This document shows positions 33,167 through 42,605 of a stretch of DNA of 64,000 bases, piece after piece. A model generated the notes under the pieces. The model was given only the letters and a program-made list of their open reading frames with translations, was not told where the DNA came from and made no database searches. Origin of the DNA: Nocardioides mangrovicus (lineage in GTDB: Bacteria; Actinomycetota; Actinomycetes; Propionibacteriales; Nocardioidaceae); contig NZ_RDBE01000006.1 in NCBI RefSeq assembly GCF_003674065.1, positions 186,001-250,000 on the forward strand. The letters run 5' to 3'. Numbering within the stretch: the stretch's first letter is position 1; each line of letters opens with the position of its first letter. A program made the translations under genes and the position numbers.

Positions 33167-33181
33167 TGAGAATCATTCCCA
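33167..33181. promoter_or_regulatory. Zur box 2
   Basis: TGAGAATCATTCCCA, 7-1-7 palindrome with one mismatch. It sits at the -35 position of znuA and close upstream of the zur -10 box. Confidence 0.8.
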
Positions 33182-33190
33182 GTTGGGCCG

Positions 33191-33196
33191 TAGGGT
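33191..33196 (+). promoter_or_regulatory. candidate -10 box of zur
   Basis: TAGGGT, 6 nt before ATG 33203. Zur box 2 ends 10 bp upstream, so zur is probably autoregulated. Confidence 0.5.
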
Positions 33197-33202
33197 GATC
33201 CC

Positions 33203-33613
33203 ATGGCGGTGACCAGAGCGACGGCGCAGCAGAGCATCGTCCGCGACGCCTTGCAGGCCCACGACGGGTTCCGCAGCGCGCAGGACGTGTTCGCCGACCT
33301 GCGCGCGGCCGGCCACCGAATAGGACTCTCGACGGTCTACCGGCACCTGCAGTCCTTCGCGGCCCAGGGCATCGCCGACGTCATCCACGACGGCGACGGC
33401 GAGGCCACCTACCGCTACTGCGGTGAGTCCCACGTCGGCGAGCACCACCACCACCTGGTGTGCCGCCACTGCGGACGCGCCGAGGAGGTCGAGGGCGGGC
33501 CGGTCGAGCGGTGGGCGGCCCAGACCGCACGCCGCTTCGGCTACGTCGAGCTCGACCACACCGTGGAGCTCTTCGGCGTCTGCGGCAACTGCCGGAGCTA
33601 CCTCCCGAGCTGA
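33203..33613 (+). CDS. zur: Fur-family zinc uptake regulator
   Basis: 136 aa. An N-terminal winged helix (SAQDVFADLRAAGHRIGLSTVYRHL) is followed by the metal-binding half with HVGEHHHHLVCRHCGRAEEV and VCGNCRSYLPS, giving the two CxxC pairs of the structural Zn site. Divergent from znuABC with twin 7-1-7 boxes between, so zinc uptake regulation is much likelier than iron. Confidence 0.94.
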   Translation: MAVTRATAQQSIVRDALQAHDGFRSAQDVFADLRAAGHRIGLSTVYRHLQSFAAQGIADVIHDGDGEATYRYCGESHVGEHHHHLVCRHCGRAEEVEGGPVERWAAQTARRFGYVELDHTVELFGVCGNCRSYLPS

Positions 33614-33635
33614 TTCCCCGGGCTGGGCCGACGGC

Positions 33636-35435
33636 TCAGACGCCGGCCACGGTCGAGGTGCGGACGGCGTCGGGTGCGGCCTGCGGGTGACCGAACAGGT
33701 AGCCCTGGGCGAACCGGGCACCGAGCCGTCGCAGCTCGGCGGCCTCCGCCTCGGTCTCGACGCCCTCGGCCACCAGCTCGGCGCCGACGTCGCCGGCGAA
33801 GGCGATGAGTGCGCGCGCCACTGCTCGGCGGCCGGCATCGAGGTGCACGTCGCGGACGAAGGCGATGTCGAGCTTGACGATGTCAGGGTTCATCCGGGTC
33901 ACGTGCTGCAGGCTGGCGTAGCCGGCCCCCGTGTCGTCGATGGCCAGCCGCAGCCCGCGCTCACGCAGTCCGGCGAGTACGTCGAGCAGGGCCGGGTAGT
34001 CGCTGACCCGCTCGTGCTCGGTCAGCTCCACCACCACCTGGCCGGGGTGCTCGGCCACTGCACGGGTGAGCAGGCCGAAGGCAGCCGGCGAGATCAGGGC
34101 CTGCGGCGAGAGATTCACCGAGAGGTAGCACCCGTCCGGGACGATCGGCATCAGTCGCAGCGCCTCCTCGGCGGCCTGCAGCTCCAGCTCGACGCCCATG
34201 CCCAGCCGGGCCGCACGCTCGAAGACCAGGTCGGGACGTCGCGGATTGTCGTTGGCGTCGGTGAACCGGCTCAGCGCCTCGAACCCCAGCGGCCGTCCCG
34301 TGGCCAGGTCGACGATCGGCTGCAGGTGGATGGCCCGGCGCTCGGGCTGGACCGAGAGCTCGAACTCGGCCAGCTGCTGGCGCCGGGACCGCTCCCGCTG
34401 CTGCTCGTGGCTCAGCTCCACGCCGATCAGCTCGGCCAGGACGCGCAGTCCGGCCAGCTGGGTTGACGACACCTCGCCGCCGGAGTCTCCCGAGAGCCCG
34501 CACAGCGTGCCGTAGAAGGTGCCGTCGGGCAGGGTGACCGGGGTGCCGCAGTACGAGCGGGCACCCAGGAGCTCGGTGACGCGCATCGCCGCGGTGGCCG
34601 GATGGGCCCGCAGGTCGGGCACCGACGCCGGGATGATCCCGTCGAGGAGCAGCCCGCAGTAGGTCTCCGACCGCGGCAGCTTCTCCCCCTCCTGCAGCGG
34701 CGGGGCGCCCGGACCGGCGTCGACGTAGACCACCGTCTCGGTCTCGCACGTCATCTGGGTCAGGTAGGCCAGGTCGGTGTCGAGCACCCTCCGCGCCGAG
34801 GAGAGCAGCCGCCGCACGGTGAACGAGGCGGCGCCAGCGTCGTCGCCGACCCGCCTGGCCTCGACCCGGCCGAGGCGGTCGAGCAGGAGGTCGGTCGCGC
34901 TGCGGTGGCGTAGGGCGAGGGCCAAGCCGGCCGTGGCACCCACCAACGACTGCACCGCGCACAGGTCGGACTGGTCGTAGGCGCTCTGCTCGGGCGTGCG
35001 CCCCACGTAGACGGCACCGAGCACCTCGCGGCCGTCGAGGATCGGGACGCCGAGGAAGGCGCCCGTGTGGTTGCCGATCGCCTCGATCAGCCGCAGGCCG
35101 TCGGGGGTGAGCGGCGACGACGGGTCCACGATGTCGGTCCATCGCTCCAGCTGCACCGGCTCCCCGGCGAGCACCCTGCCGAGCAGGCCGTCGGGTCGCG
35201 GCAGCAGGTTCATCACCGCGACCGTCTCGCGGCTCAGGCCGTGCTGGGCGATGACGACGGGGCGCCCATCGGCGCCCACGAGCAGCGCGAGCGCACCCCA
35301 GGAGTCGGTCAGCTCGGCCGCGGATTCGGCGAGTCGCTGCATGAGCCCCTGCTCCGTGCGCTCGCTCACGAGCGCAGCGGTCCGGGCTACCGCGCGGGAC
35401 CTGTCCACCTGACCAGGGTAAACAGACCTTCGCAT
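33636..35435 (-). CDS. tandem GAF-EAL protein (c-di-GMP phosphodiesterase-like)
   Basis: About 599 aa from ATG 35435. An alternative GTG is at 35408, and a longer start overlaps the SDR gene. Two GAF-like sensor domains (roughly residues 30-170 and 175-330; PILDGREVLGAVYVG and SYCGTPVTLPDGTFYGTLCG) precede an EAL domain with FEALSR, ELTEHERV, AIDDTGAGYASL, KLDIAFV and LVAEGVET. The residues needed for phosphodiesterase activity are present. There is no GGDEF domain. It should be cytoplasmic and hydrolyse c-di-GMP or act as a receptor in response to a small ligand or redox signal. Confidence 0.88.
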   Translation of the reverse strand: MRRSVYPGQVDRSRAVARTAALVSERTEQGLMQRLAESAAELTDSWGALALLVGADGRPVVIAQHGLSRETVAVMNLLPRPDGLLGRVLAGEPVQLERWTDIVDPSSPLTPDGLRLIEAIGNHTGAFLGVPILDGREVLGAVYVGRTPEQSAYDQSDLCAVQSLVGATAGLALALRHRSATDLLLDRLGRVEARRVGDDAGAASFTVRRLLSSARRVLDTDLAYLTQMTCETETVVYVDAGPGAPPLQEGEKLPRSETYCGLLLDGIIPASVPDLRAHPATAAMRVTELLGARSYCGTPVTLPDGTFYGTLCGLSGDSGGEVSSTQLAGLRVLAELIGVELSHEQQRERSRRQQLAEFELSVQPERRAIHLQPIVDLATGRPLGFEALSRFTDANDNPRRPDLVFERAARLGMGVELELQAAEEALRLMPIVPDGCYLSVNLSPQALISPAAFGLLTRAVAEHPGQVVVELTEHERVSDYPALLDVLAGLRERGLRLAIDDTGAGYASLQHVTRMNPDIVKLDIAFVRDVHLDAGRRAVARALIAFAGDVGAELVAEGVETEAEAAELRRLGARFAQGYLFGHPQAAPDAVRTSTVAGV

Positions 35436-35490
35436 TTCGGGCAGCGATCGTCTGGATTCCTGTCGGAACGTCCGTGAGGCCGTGCCGGCG

Positions 35491-36222
35491 TCACCAGGCG
35501 ACGACGACGCCTCGATGGTCAACGAAGTGCAGGCCACCGCGGCCCGCGTACGCCTCGATCACCTCGGCCAGCCCCGACGTGCTCTCCTCGACGCTCAGTG
35601 CCGCCTCGGGACCACCCAGGTCCGTACGCACCCAGCCCGGAGCCAGCAGCAGCAGCGTGTGTCCGTCCTCTGCGAGCTCGTCTGCGCGGCGGGCCGCGAA
35701 GCTGCGCATCAGCTGGTTCAACGCCGACTTGCTCGCCCGGTAGATCTCCCATCCGGTCACCCGGGTGTTGTTGGCGATGCTCCCCTGCCCCGACGAGGTC
35801 ACCGCGAGCGTGCCGCCGGGAGAGACGAGGTCGCGGAACTGCTCGATGAAGCGCATCGGGCTGAGCGCGTTGGTCACCATGACGCGCTCGAAGGTCTCCG
35901 TGGAGACGTCGGCGATCGTCTCCCAGCGGTCGTGGGTGGTGCCGGCGTTGACCAGCACCAGGTCGAACGCGGCGCCGGCCGGCTGGTCGTGCAGCTGATC
36001 ATGAAGCTGGTCGTGCAGGGCCCGCACCCGGCCCGGGTCGTCGATGTCGACCTCCGCGATGTGCACGCGGCCGTCCGCGCGGTCCGCCAGGTCGCTCAGT
36101 GCCTCGTTCGTCGCGCTCCGGCGGGTGGCCGTGACCGACCAGCCCCGCTCCACCAGCCGCTCGGTCAACCCGAGCCCGAGACCCTTCGACGCCCCGACGA
36201 TCAGGGCCTGCTTCGACGCCAT
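35491..36222 (-). CDS. SDR family oxidoreductase
   Basis: 243 aa. VGASKGLGLGL at residues 9-19 is the nucleotide-binding motif, with VNAGT in place of NNAG, SSGQGS around the catalytic serine, and YRASKSALNQL (Tyr/Lys). A Shine-Dalgarno (AGGTGGAG) precedes ATG 36222. Divergent from a TetR gene with an inverted repeat between, so probably the repressor's target. Confidence 0.9.
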   Translation of the reverse strand: MASKQALIVGASKGLGLGLTERLVERGWSVTATRRSATNEALSDLADRADGRVHIAEVDIDDPGRVRALHDQLHDQLHDQPAGAAFDLVLVNAGTTHDRWETIADVSTETFERVMVTNALSPMRFIEQFRDLVSPGGTLAVTSSGQGSIANNTRVTGWEIYRASKSALNQLMRSFAARRADELAEDGHTLLLLAPGWVRTDLGGPEAALSVEESTSGLAEVIEAYAGRGGLHFVDHRGVVVAW

Positions 36223-36247
36223 CGCTCCACCTCATCTACTCATCGCT

Positions 36248-36277
36248 TGTTGAGCCAACCTAGCTCGTCGCTCAACA
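36248..36277. promoter_or_regulatory. TetR operator candidate
   Basis: Perfect 8-bp inverted repeat TGTTGAGC (36248-36255) and GCTCAACA (36270-36277) with a 14-bp spacer, centred between the two divergent starts. Confidence 0.65.
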
Positions 36278-36281
36278 TCTG

Positions 36282-36287
36282 TAGAGT
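36282..36287 (+). promoter_or_regulatory. candidate -10 box of the TetR gene
   Basis: TAGAGT, 7 nt before GTG 36295, next to the operator. Confidence 0.45.
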
Positions 36288-36294
36288 CGACCGC

Positions 36295-36864
36295 GTGCCG
36301 TCGTCCCCCACCCGCGCCGAGCAGCGGGCCGCCAGCGCGCGACGCATCCTCGACGCCGCGCGCGCCGAGTTCGCCGCCCACGGCTACGAGAGCACCACCA
36401 TCCGCGCCGTCGCCGCCCGCGCCGGCGTCGACCCCGCCCTGGTGATGCAGCACCACGGGTCGAAGGCGGCCCTGTTCCGCAGCGCCGCGCGCCTCGACGC
36501 GGTGACGTCCGAGGAGGTCGGAAGCCATCTCGACGACGTCGTGGCCTCCCGCGTGGCCGGTCTGCCGCCCGAGCTGCACGCCCTGGTCCGCTCGATGCTG
36601 ACCGTTCCCGAGGCCACCGACGCGATGCGCGAGTACCTCGACGACCGGGTGGCCAACCTCGCCCGGTCGACGCCCGGTCCGGACGCCGAGCTGCGCGCCG
36701 CCCTCACGGTCTGCGCGATCCTGGGGCTGACGCTCGGCCGCCACTTCCTGCGCCTCGGGGCCCTCGAGCAGGGCTCCGCCGAGGACGTCTCCCGCGTGGC
36801 CCGGGCCTGGCTCGCGGCGAGAAGCGAAGACGCGGAGCCGCCCGAGGACCGACCCGAGGACTGA
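36295..36864 (+). CDS. TetR family transcriptional regulator
   Basis: 189 aa. The HTH (RRILDAARAEFAAHGYESTT then IRAVAARAGVDPALVMQHHG) occupies residues 16-60, followed by a helical ligand-binding domain of the actinobacterial type. A leaderless GTG start with a TAGAGT box is supported. It probably represses itself and the divergent SDR gene. Confidence 0.9.
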   Translation: MPSSPTRAEQRAASARRILDAARAEFAAHGYESTTIRAVAARAGVDPALVMQHHGSKAALFRSAARLDAVTSEEVGSHLDDVVASRVAGLPPELHALVRSMLTVPEATDAMREYLDDRVANLARSTPGPDAELRAALTVCAILGLTLGRHFLRLGALEQGSAEDVSRVARAWLAARSEDAEPPEDRPED

Positions 36865-36897
36865 CCCGAGGACTGACCCGGCGCCGACGGGGTGCCC

Positions 36898-38328
36898 TCA
36901 GACGCTCTCGCGGCCCCAGGTCACGGCGTCGCGCACGACGGCGGGCAGGGCCTCGACGACCGCGCGGTCCAACCGCAGCCCGAGGGCGTCGTTGAAGGTC
37001 GAGAACGCCAGCCGCAGCACCACGAACAGTGTCGCGGCGAAGATCTGGTCGTCGTCGAAGCCGGCGGCGCGCAACGCCTCGAGGTCGGTCTCTGTCGTGG
37101 AGTTGGGGTCACCGACGACCTGACGGGCCCAGCGTGCGAGCACCCTCTCCTGCGCGGTGAGCGCCTCGTCGTCACCGCGCAGGACGCTCGCCGGCACCTG
37201 CGGGTCCTCGGCCCAGCCGGCGAGCTTGCCACCCCAGGCGTACGCGCACGCCGAGTCGCCGAGCGTGGCCGCGGTCGCGGTGGTCAGCACCCCGCGGTGG
37301 CGCAGCGACAGCCCGCCGAAAGCGGCGGCACTGCGCTGGAGGGCGAAGAGCTGGTCGAACGCACCCGGCATCCGGGCCCAGAGCTTGGTGACCGTGGAGA
37401 CGTAGCCGTCGTCGTCCAGGTCTTCTCGGCGCATCTGCTCGGCGGTCTCGTTCGGCGGGTACGCGGACAAGAAGCTGCCGGTGAAGGCGTCGTCGTAGGA
37501 CTCCGGGAGGTCGAGCCGGCGGCGGGCGGTGAAGCCGGCGACGTCGATCTCCGCGCGCAGCGGCAGTCCCTCGCGCACTCGCTCGCTCGCCAGCTCGACG
37601 CAGCGTCGGTGAAACTCCTCGGCGCCGACCTCACCGATCGCCTCGTACGCGGGTCCGGTCGAGGCGAGCGCCCGCGCGTACGCTTCGGGGTCGGCGAACT
37701 CCCAGGCGAACGGGATGCTGATGCGCTCGACGTCGGCGAACCCGGCCTCGACCAACAACCGCTCCCCCACCCCCGGCCGGCCCATCTGGTTCATCGCGGC
37801 CTGGTTGCTCACCGTGGGCGCCGCGGCCAGGGCGAACGGCGCGAGCGACCACGCGCCGGGCGAGGCCTTGATATGACCCCACACGGTCATCGCGAACCGA
37901 CCACCGGGTCGCAGCACGCGCAGCGCCTCGGTGAGCGCATCTGGCGTCGTGGCCCATACGCCACGGAAGCTGGTCACGACGTCGAAGCTCGCCTCAGGCC
38001 ACGGCAGGTGGTTCATGTCGCCCACGCGGAGGTCGCCGTCGGGGTTGCGGTCGCGCGCGATCGCGACCAGCCGGGGCGAGGCGTCGATGCCGGCGACGTC
38101 GGCGCCGCGCAGCGACGCCAGCTCCAGCGCCAGGCCCGCACCGCAGGCGAGGTCCAGGACGCTGTCGCCCGCCTCGAGGCCAACGGCTCGGTGCAGGCTC
38201 AGGTACTCACGGACGTTCGACGGCTCGCTGAACGTCGCGAAGTCGGCCGCCAGCCGGCCCCAACCGGCGTCGACCGTCTCCCACTGCTCCATGCCGGCGA
38301 TCATCGTGGCTGGCGCCGGGTCCGGCAA
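36898..38328 (-). CDS. SAM methyltransferase fused to an AhpD-like domain
   Basis: 476 aa; starts at 38304 or 38292 are also possible. The N-terminal half is a class I methyltransferase: motif I VLDLACGAGLALEL (residues 57-70), GIDASPRLV, and the DVVTSFRGVW and LRPGGRF segments. From about 300 the sequence changes to an all-helical region (TLGDSACAYAWGGKLAG and ERVLARWARQVVGDPNSTT then ALRAAGFDDDQIFAATLFVVLRLAFSTFNDALG) resembling AhpD/carboxymuconolactone decarboxylase proteins but without the usual CxxC. The substrate is unknown. The combination is unusual. Confidence 0.8.
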   Translation of the reverse strand: MPDPAPATMIAGMEQWETVDAGWGRLAADFATFSEPSNVREYLSLHRAVGLEAGDSVLDLACGAGLALELASLRGADVAGIDASPRLVAIARDRNPDGDLRVGDMNHLPWPEASFDVVTSFRGVWATTPDALTEALRVLRPGGRFAMTVWGHIKASPGAWSLAPFALAAAPTVSNQAAMNQMGRPGVGERLLVEAGFADVERISIPFAWEFADPEAYARALASTGPAYEAIGEVGAEEFHRRCVELASERVREGLPLRAEIDVAGFTARRRLDLPESYDDAFTGSFLSAYPPNETAEQMRREDLDDDGYVSTVTKLWARMPGAFDQLFALQRSAAAFGGLSLRHRGVLTTATAATLGDSACAYAWGGKLAGWAEDPQVPASVLRGDDEALTAQERVLARWARQVVGDPNSTTETDLEALRAAGFDDDQIFAATLFVVLRLAFSTFNDALGLRLDRAVVEALPAVVRDAVTWGRESV

Positions 38329-38354
38329 TGGGGCGCTTGAGCGAATCGCTGGAG

Positions 38355-38402
38355 CCCCTCCATGCCATCGGCCGGAGATGAACAGCCGCTACCAACTGCG
38401 CC
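38355..38402 (-). repeat. degenerate tRNA-Ala fragment
   Basis: Two blocks copy the neighbouring tRNA exactly on the same strand: 38355-38368 (14 nt, anticodon arm) equals 38457-38470, and 38387-38402 (16 nt, D arm) equals 38478-38493. The gap is 18 nt instead of 7, and the T arm and acceptor are not preserved. A decayed duplicate, possibly an integration scar. Confidence 0.6.
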
Positions 38403-38426
38403 CGCGCGACCACGCGAAACACGATC

Positions 38427-38501
<75 letters not shown>

Positions 38502-38632
38502 GTAGGGACAACAGTCGAGAATGTTAGCCGCCCGCCGGCCCGGAGACGAAATCGGGTCGAGCCGGCCAGGCTGCGGTGCGCCAGACCGGGAATCGACGGG
38601 CCGGACCCGGTCCCACGCACCGCTCCGCCGGC

Positions 38633-39253
38633 TCAGCTCGGCGTGGCCGCCCCGAGGTCGACGTTGTAGGCCTGCAGCCGCAGGCCGGTGCCGTGCTCGA
38701 GCAGGACGGCGGCGTGGCAGTTGTCCAGGCCGCGCACGACGGCGTGCGAACCGGGCGGGAGGCCGAGCAGGTCGACCATCGCGGCCTTGGCGCACCAGCC
38801 GTGCAGGACGGCGACGCCGAGGTCGTCGGGGCCGAGAGCGGCCAGCAGGGCGCGCAGGCCGGCACTCACCCGGGCGACCAGCTGCTCGAGACTCTCCTCC
38901 CCCGGCACCCGCGGGCTGTCCTCGCCGCGGGCCCAGGCCGCGTGCTCGAGGGGGAAGCGCTCGGCGAACTCGGCCGGGGTCAGGCCCGACCGGTCGCCGA
39001 CGTCGAGCTCGCGCAGCCGCGGGTCGAGGACGAGGTCTAGCCCGCAGGCCGCAGCGACGGCGTCGGCGGTCTTGGCTGCTCGGGCCAGGTCGCTGGACCA
39101 CAGCGCCGACGGCCGCAGGGCCGCGATGCCGGGCGCCACCCGCGCTGCCTGCTCGCGGCCGGTCTCGTCGAGCGGGACGTCGGTCTGGCCCTGGGCGCGC
39201 AGGTCGGCGTTCCAGGCGGTCCGTCCGTGCCGCAGCAGGACCAGGCGCCTCAT
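38633..39253 (-). CDS. histidine phosphatase family protein (phosphoglycerate mutase-like)
   Basis: 206 aa. The RHG motif (LLRHGRTAWN, residues 6-15) holds the phospho-accepting His9. LWSSDLARAAKTA, RELDVGDRSG and VAVLHGWCAKAAM give the rest of the active site. Acts as a phosphatase on a small phosphoester. In actinobacteria it commonly sits after rsfS, as here. Confidence 0.92.
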   Translation of the reverse strand: MRRLVLLRHGRTAWNADLRAQGQTDVPLDETGREQAARVAPGIAALRPSALWSSDLARAAKTADAVAAACGLDLVLDPRLRELDVGDRSGLTPAEFAERFPLEHAAWARGEDSPRVPGEESLEQLVARVSAGLRALLAALGPDDLGVAVLHGWCAKAAMVDLLGLPPGSHAVVRGLDNCHAAVLLEHGTGLRLQAYNVDLGAATPS

Positions 39254-39266
39254 GCGGGTCCGGGGG

Positions 39267-39626
39267 TCACGTCAGGTCGAGGTCGATCGTGGGGCAGTCG
39301 CGCCACAGCCGCTCGAGGGCGTAGAACTGGCGCTCCTCGGTGTGCTGCACGTGCACGACGATGTCCTGGTAGTCGATGAGCACCCAGCGGCCGTCTCGCT
39401 CGCCCTCGCGGCGCACCGGCTTCGCGCCGACCTCGCGCAGCTTGTCCTCGATCTCGTCCACCACCGAACGCACCTGCCGCTCGTTGGAGGCCGAGCAAAG
39501 GAGGAAGGCGTCGGTGATGACCAGCTGCTCGGAGACGTCGAAGGCGAGCAGGTCGGTGGCCAGCTTGTCGTGCGCCGCCTGAGCTGCGGTGCGCACCAGC
39601 TCGGTGGCGCGGGGGGTGGCGCTCAT
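39267..39626 (-). CDS. rsfS: ribosome silencing factor
   Basis: 119 aa. [20 protein letters not shown] and [28 protein letters not shown] are the RsfS/Iojap signatures. It binds uL14 on the large subunit and blocks subunit joining in poor nutrient conditions. Overlaps nadD by 4 bp, a conserved pairing. Confidence 0.95.
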   Translation of the reverse strand: MSATPRATELVRTAAQAAHDKLATDLLAFDVSEQLVITDAFLLCSASNERQVRSVVDEIEDKLREVGAKPVRREGERDGRWVLIDYQDIVVHVQHTEERQFYALERLWRDCPTIDLDLT

Positions 39627-40246
39627 GCGGAGGTGTAGAGGTCGTGCTTGGCGATGTACTGCACGACGCCGTCGGGGACCAGGTACCAGACCGGCTCACC
39701 CTTGGCGCGCCGGTTGCGGCAGTCGGTGGAGGAGATCGAGAGCGCGGGGATCTCGATGAGGGTCACCCGCTCGCGCGGGATCGTGGCGAGCATCGAAGGG
39801 TCCATCTCGTAGCCGGGTCGGGTACAGCCCACGAAGTGGGCGAGCTCGAAGAGCTGGTCGACGTCACGCCAGGTGAACAGCTGGGCCAGGGCGTCGGCGC
39901 CGGTGATGAAGTACAGGTCGGTCTCTGGGTTCTCGGCGGCCAGGTCGCGCAGCGTGTCGATGGTGTACGTCGGGCCGTCGCGGTCGATATCGACGCGCGA
40001 GGTGGTGAAGCGCGGGTTCGAGGCGGTCGCGACGACCGTCATCAGGTACCGGTGCTCGGCGGCCGAGACGTCGCGGTCGACCTTCTGCCAGGGCTGGCCG
40101 GTGGGCACGAAAGTGACCTCGTCGAGGTCGAACCAGGACTGGACCTCGCTGGCGGCCACCAGGTGACCGTGGTGGATCGGGTCGAACGTGCCGCCCATGA
40201 CCCCCAGCCGACGGCGTCGCCCGTCGGGGGCGTCGAGGGTGCTCAC
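39623..40246 (-). CDS. nadD: nicotinate-nucleotide adenylyltransferase
   Basis: 207 aa from [15 protein letters not shown] carries the nucleotidyltransferase (T/H)xGH motif, and [10 protein letters not shown] with a VQYI terminus closes the fold. It makes NaAD from NaMN and ATP in NAD synthesis. Upstream on the same strand lies a 47-aa membrane peptide. Confidence 0.95.
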   Translation of the reverse strand: MSTLDAPDGRRRRLGVMGGTFDPIHHGHLVAASEVQSWFDLDEVTFVPTGQPWQKVDRDVSAAEHRYLMTVVATASNPRFTTSRVDIDRDGPTYTIDTLRDLAAENPETDLYFITGADALAQLFTWRDVDQLFELAHFVGCTRPGYEMDPSMLATIPRERVTLIEIPALSISSTDCRNRRAKGEPVWYLVPDGVVQYIAKHDLYTSA

Positions 40247-40253
40247 GCGAGGC

Positions 40254-40397
40254 TCAGCTGTGCTCGCGGCCCTTGCCGATGGCCAGCAGCACGAGCATCG
40301 CGGCGACCAGGACGAGGAGGACCGCGCCGCCGATGACGATCGGCCAGGCGCCCGCGCCCTCGGTGATGTCCAGCGGCGCGACGACGAGGCTCTGCAT
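40254..40397 (-). CDS. 47-aa single-helix membrane peptide
   Basis: ATG at 40397, stop at 40254. The sequence begins [14 protein letters not shown] and has one strong transmembrane segment ([20 protein letters not shown]) followed by GKGREHS. The start of nadD is 7 bp downstream, so it may be co-transcribed. Its hydrophobic design and codon use support a real gene, though it is too short for standard calling. Confidence 0.55.
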   Translation of the reverse strand: MQSLVVAPLDITEGAGAWPIVIGGAVLLVLVAAMLVLLAIGKGREHS

Positions 40398-40418
40398 GCG
40401 GTCGATCCTAGTGGACCC

Positions 40419-40874
40419 TCACCGCAGGATCAGATGCGTCCCCCCCAGGATCGCCCAGAAGAACAGCGTGCGACCGAGGAAGCCGGTGACGAAGAAGACC
40501 AGCACGTTGATCCGCAGCGACCCCGCGATCATCGCCATCGCGAAGAACGGCGGCACGCCGACCAGCGCCGAGATGAACGTCAGCAGCCCGGTCATCAGCT
40601 GGTTCTCCTGCGCGATGGCTCCCCACCGCGCCAGCTGGGCCTGCCGCTTGGGCGTCTGCAGGCGGCGCTGGAACCAGGGCAGGTCCAGCGACTGCCGGCA
40701 CACGTAGTACCAGGCCAGCTTGCCGAGGTTCTGGCCCAACGATCCGACCAGTGCCATCTCCAGCGCGGCGTGGTCGGACTTGGCGTAGGCCACGACGATG
40801 TAGGCCTCCATGTTGAAGACCGGTACGACCGAGGACAACGCGGCGTAGACCAGCGTGACCAGGAGCAGCTTCAC
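40419..40874 (-). CDS. VTT/DedA-like membrane protein
   Basis: 151 aa with about four hydrophobic segments. The amphipathic [20 protein letters not shown] and ending [19 protein letters not shown] are typical of the VTT (SNARE-associated/DedA/YqaA) superfamily, which includes lipid scramblases. A short member. Function unassigned. Its start lies 140 bp from the next gene upstream. Confidence 0.72.
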   Translation of the reverse strand: MKLLLVTLVYAALSSVVPVFNMEAYIVVAYAKSDHAALEMALVGSLGQNLGKLAWYYVCRQSLDLPWFQRRLQTPKRQAQLARWGAIAQENQLMTGLLTFISALVGVPPFFAMAMIAGSLRINVLVFFVTGFLGRTLFFWAILGGTHLILR

Positions 40875-41021
40875 CGCTGGCTCAGCCGTCGGGGCGCGAC
40901 CACGGCATCAGGCTACTGACTGCGGAGCCGGTCTCCGGTACCCGGCAGGCCTCGGCGCGGGTCGTTGGAACGAAACGGATGTGTGACCGGGGTGGGCGCG
41001 CGAAACCGGCCCATCACCAAC

Positions 41022-41372
41022 TTAGAAGCTCGGCCGCACGTCCTGTCCCCCGACGAGGACCTGGTGTCCCTCGGTGCGGTTGTGGTGCAGGTCGCGCTCG
41101 ACGACCTCGAGGCCGACGACCTCCCAGCGCGGCAGGCCGGCGGAGTCGCGGTGCTCGTTCCAGACCCGCAGCGCCAGCGAGGCGACGTCGAGCATGGAGT
41201 CGGCCTGGTCCCAGAAGGTGATCTCGGCGCCGGTCCCGGTGAAGCGCATCGACTCCAGGAACGGGCGCTGCTCGGAGAACCGGATGAGGGCCGAGCGCAT
41301 CAACAACGGCTCGACCTGCTCGCCGGCGACGGTGACCGTGACGTGCCAGTGACGTCCCTGGGAGTCGACCAA
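41022..41372 (-). CDS. conserved hypothetical protein
   Basis: 116 aa, soluble, with alternating strands (HWHVTVTVAGEQVEPLL then FTGTGAEITFWDQADSMLDV) and a C-terminal WEVVGLEVVERDLHHNR. No family recognised and no catalytic signature. It is encoded after proB on the same strand, 111 bp apart. Confidence 0.65.
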   Translation of the reverse strand: MVDSQGRHWHVTVTVAGEQVEPLLMRSALIRFSEQRPFLESMRFTGTGAEITFWDQADSMLDVASLALRVWNEHRDSAGLPRWEVVGLEVVERDLHHNRTEGHQVLVGGQDVRPSF

Positions 41373-41483
41373 CGCACAACCTTTCGCTCATCGGCCCGGG
41401 CGCGACCGATGGCAGCAGTGTGCTGCAGCCGAGAGGCCGGGACCCGAGGTTTCCCGAACTTAGCCACCAGTGTGACGGATGGG

Positions 41484-42605
41484 TCAGGTGGGCAGGACGA
41501 CGAGGTCGTCTCGATGGACCACCTCGCGCTCGTAGGCGGCTCCGAGCTCGCGGGCCAGCTCGTGGCTGGAGCGGCCCAGCAGCTGCGGCAGCTCGGTCGC
41601 GTCGTAGTTGACCAGACCCCGTGCGACCACGGTCCCGTCCGGCCCGACCAGGTCCACCGGGTCGCCGGCGACGAACTGCCCGCTGGCCCCGACGACGCCC
41701 GCCGCCAGCAGCGAGGCCCGCCGCTCCGTGAGCGCCCTGACCGCCCCGGCGTCGAGGTGGACGGCGCCCTTGGCCTCGGTGGCGTGGGCCAGCCACAGCA
41801 GCCGGGCCGGGCGACGCTTGCCGGTGGCGTGGAAGTACGTGCCGACGTCCGCGGAGCCGTCGACCAGGCGCCACAGCGCCGCCACGGCCTGCTCGGCGGA
41901 GGTGAGCAGCACCGGGATGCCGGCGCTGGTGGCGATCCGGGCCGCCTCCACCTTGGTCCGCATCCCGCCGGTGCCGACGCCGGAGCGGCCTTCACGGCCC
42001 AGGTCGACGTGGTCGAGGTCGTGGGCGTCGCGGACCTCGGCCAGTCGCCGCGATGCCGGCCGCGACGGGTCGCCGTCGTAGAGACCGTCGACGTCGCTGA
42101 GCAGCAGCAGCGCGTCGGCGTGGACCAGGTGCGCCACCAGGGCGGCCAGCCGGTCGTTGTCACCGAACCGGATCTCCGTGGTGGCCACGGTGTCGTTCTC
42201 GTTGACGATCGCCACGACGCCGAGCTCGAGCAACCGGGCGAAGGTGGCGAACGCGTTGCGGTAGTGGCTGCGGCGCGTGACGTCGTCGAGGGTGAGCAGC
42301 ACCTGCCCGGTGACGATGCCGTGCCGGCGGAACTCCTCCGTGTAGCGGTGCACCAGCAGCCCCTGCCCCACCGAGGCCGCCGCCTGCTGGCTGTTGAGCG
42401 CCCGCGGCCGCTTGGCCATGCCCAGCGGGGACAGCCCGGCCGCGATGGCGCCGGACGACACCAGCACCACCTCGACGCCGCGCAGCCTGACCCCGGCCAG
42501 CGCGTCGACCAGCGTCCGCACCCGCTCGGGGTCGATGCCGCCCTCGGCCGTGGTCAGCGACGACGAGCCGACCTTGACGACGACCCGCCCGACGCCTTCA
42601 CTCAC
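41484..42605 (-). CDS. proB: glutamate 5-kinase
   Basis: 373 aa. An amino-acid kinase domain ([10 protein letters not shown] at residues 8-17, [37 protein letters not shown]) and a C-terminal PUA domain ([19 protein letters not shown] then [14 protein letters not shown]). First step of proline synthesis. It overlaps obg by 4 bp (ATGA), a common actinobacterial order. Confidence 0.96.
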   Translation of the reverse strand: MSEGVGRVVVKVGSSSLTTAEGGIDPERVRTLVDALAGVRLRGVEVVLVSSGAIAAGLSPLGMAKRPRALNSQQAAASVGQGLLVHRYTEEFRRHGIVTGQVLLTLDDVTRRSHYRNAFATFARLLELGVVAIVNENDTVATTEIRFGDNDRLAALVAHLVHADALLLLSDVDGLYDGDPSRPASRRLAEVRDAHDLDHVDLGREGRSGVGTGGMRTKVEAARIATSAGIPVLLTSAEQAVAALWRLVDGSADVGTYFHATGKRRPARLLWLAHATEAKGAVHLDAGAVRALTERRASLLAAGVVGASGQFVAGDPVDLVGPDGTVVARGLVNYDATELPQLLGRSSHELARELGAAYEREVVHRDDLVVLPT

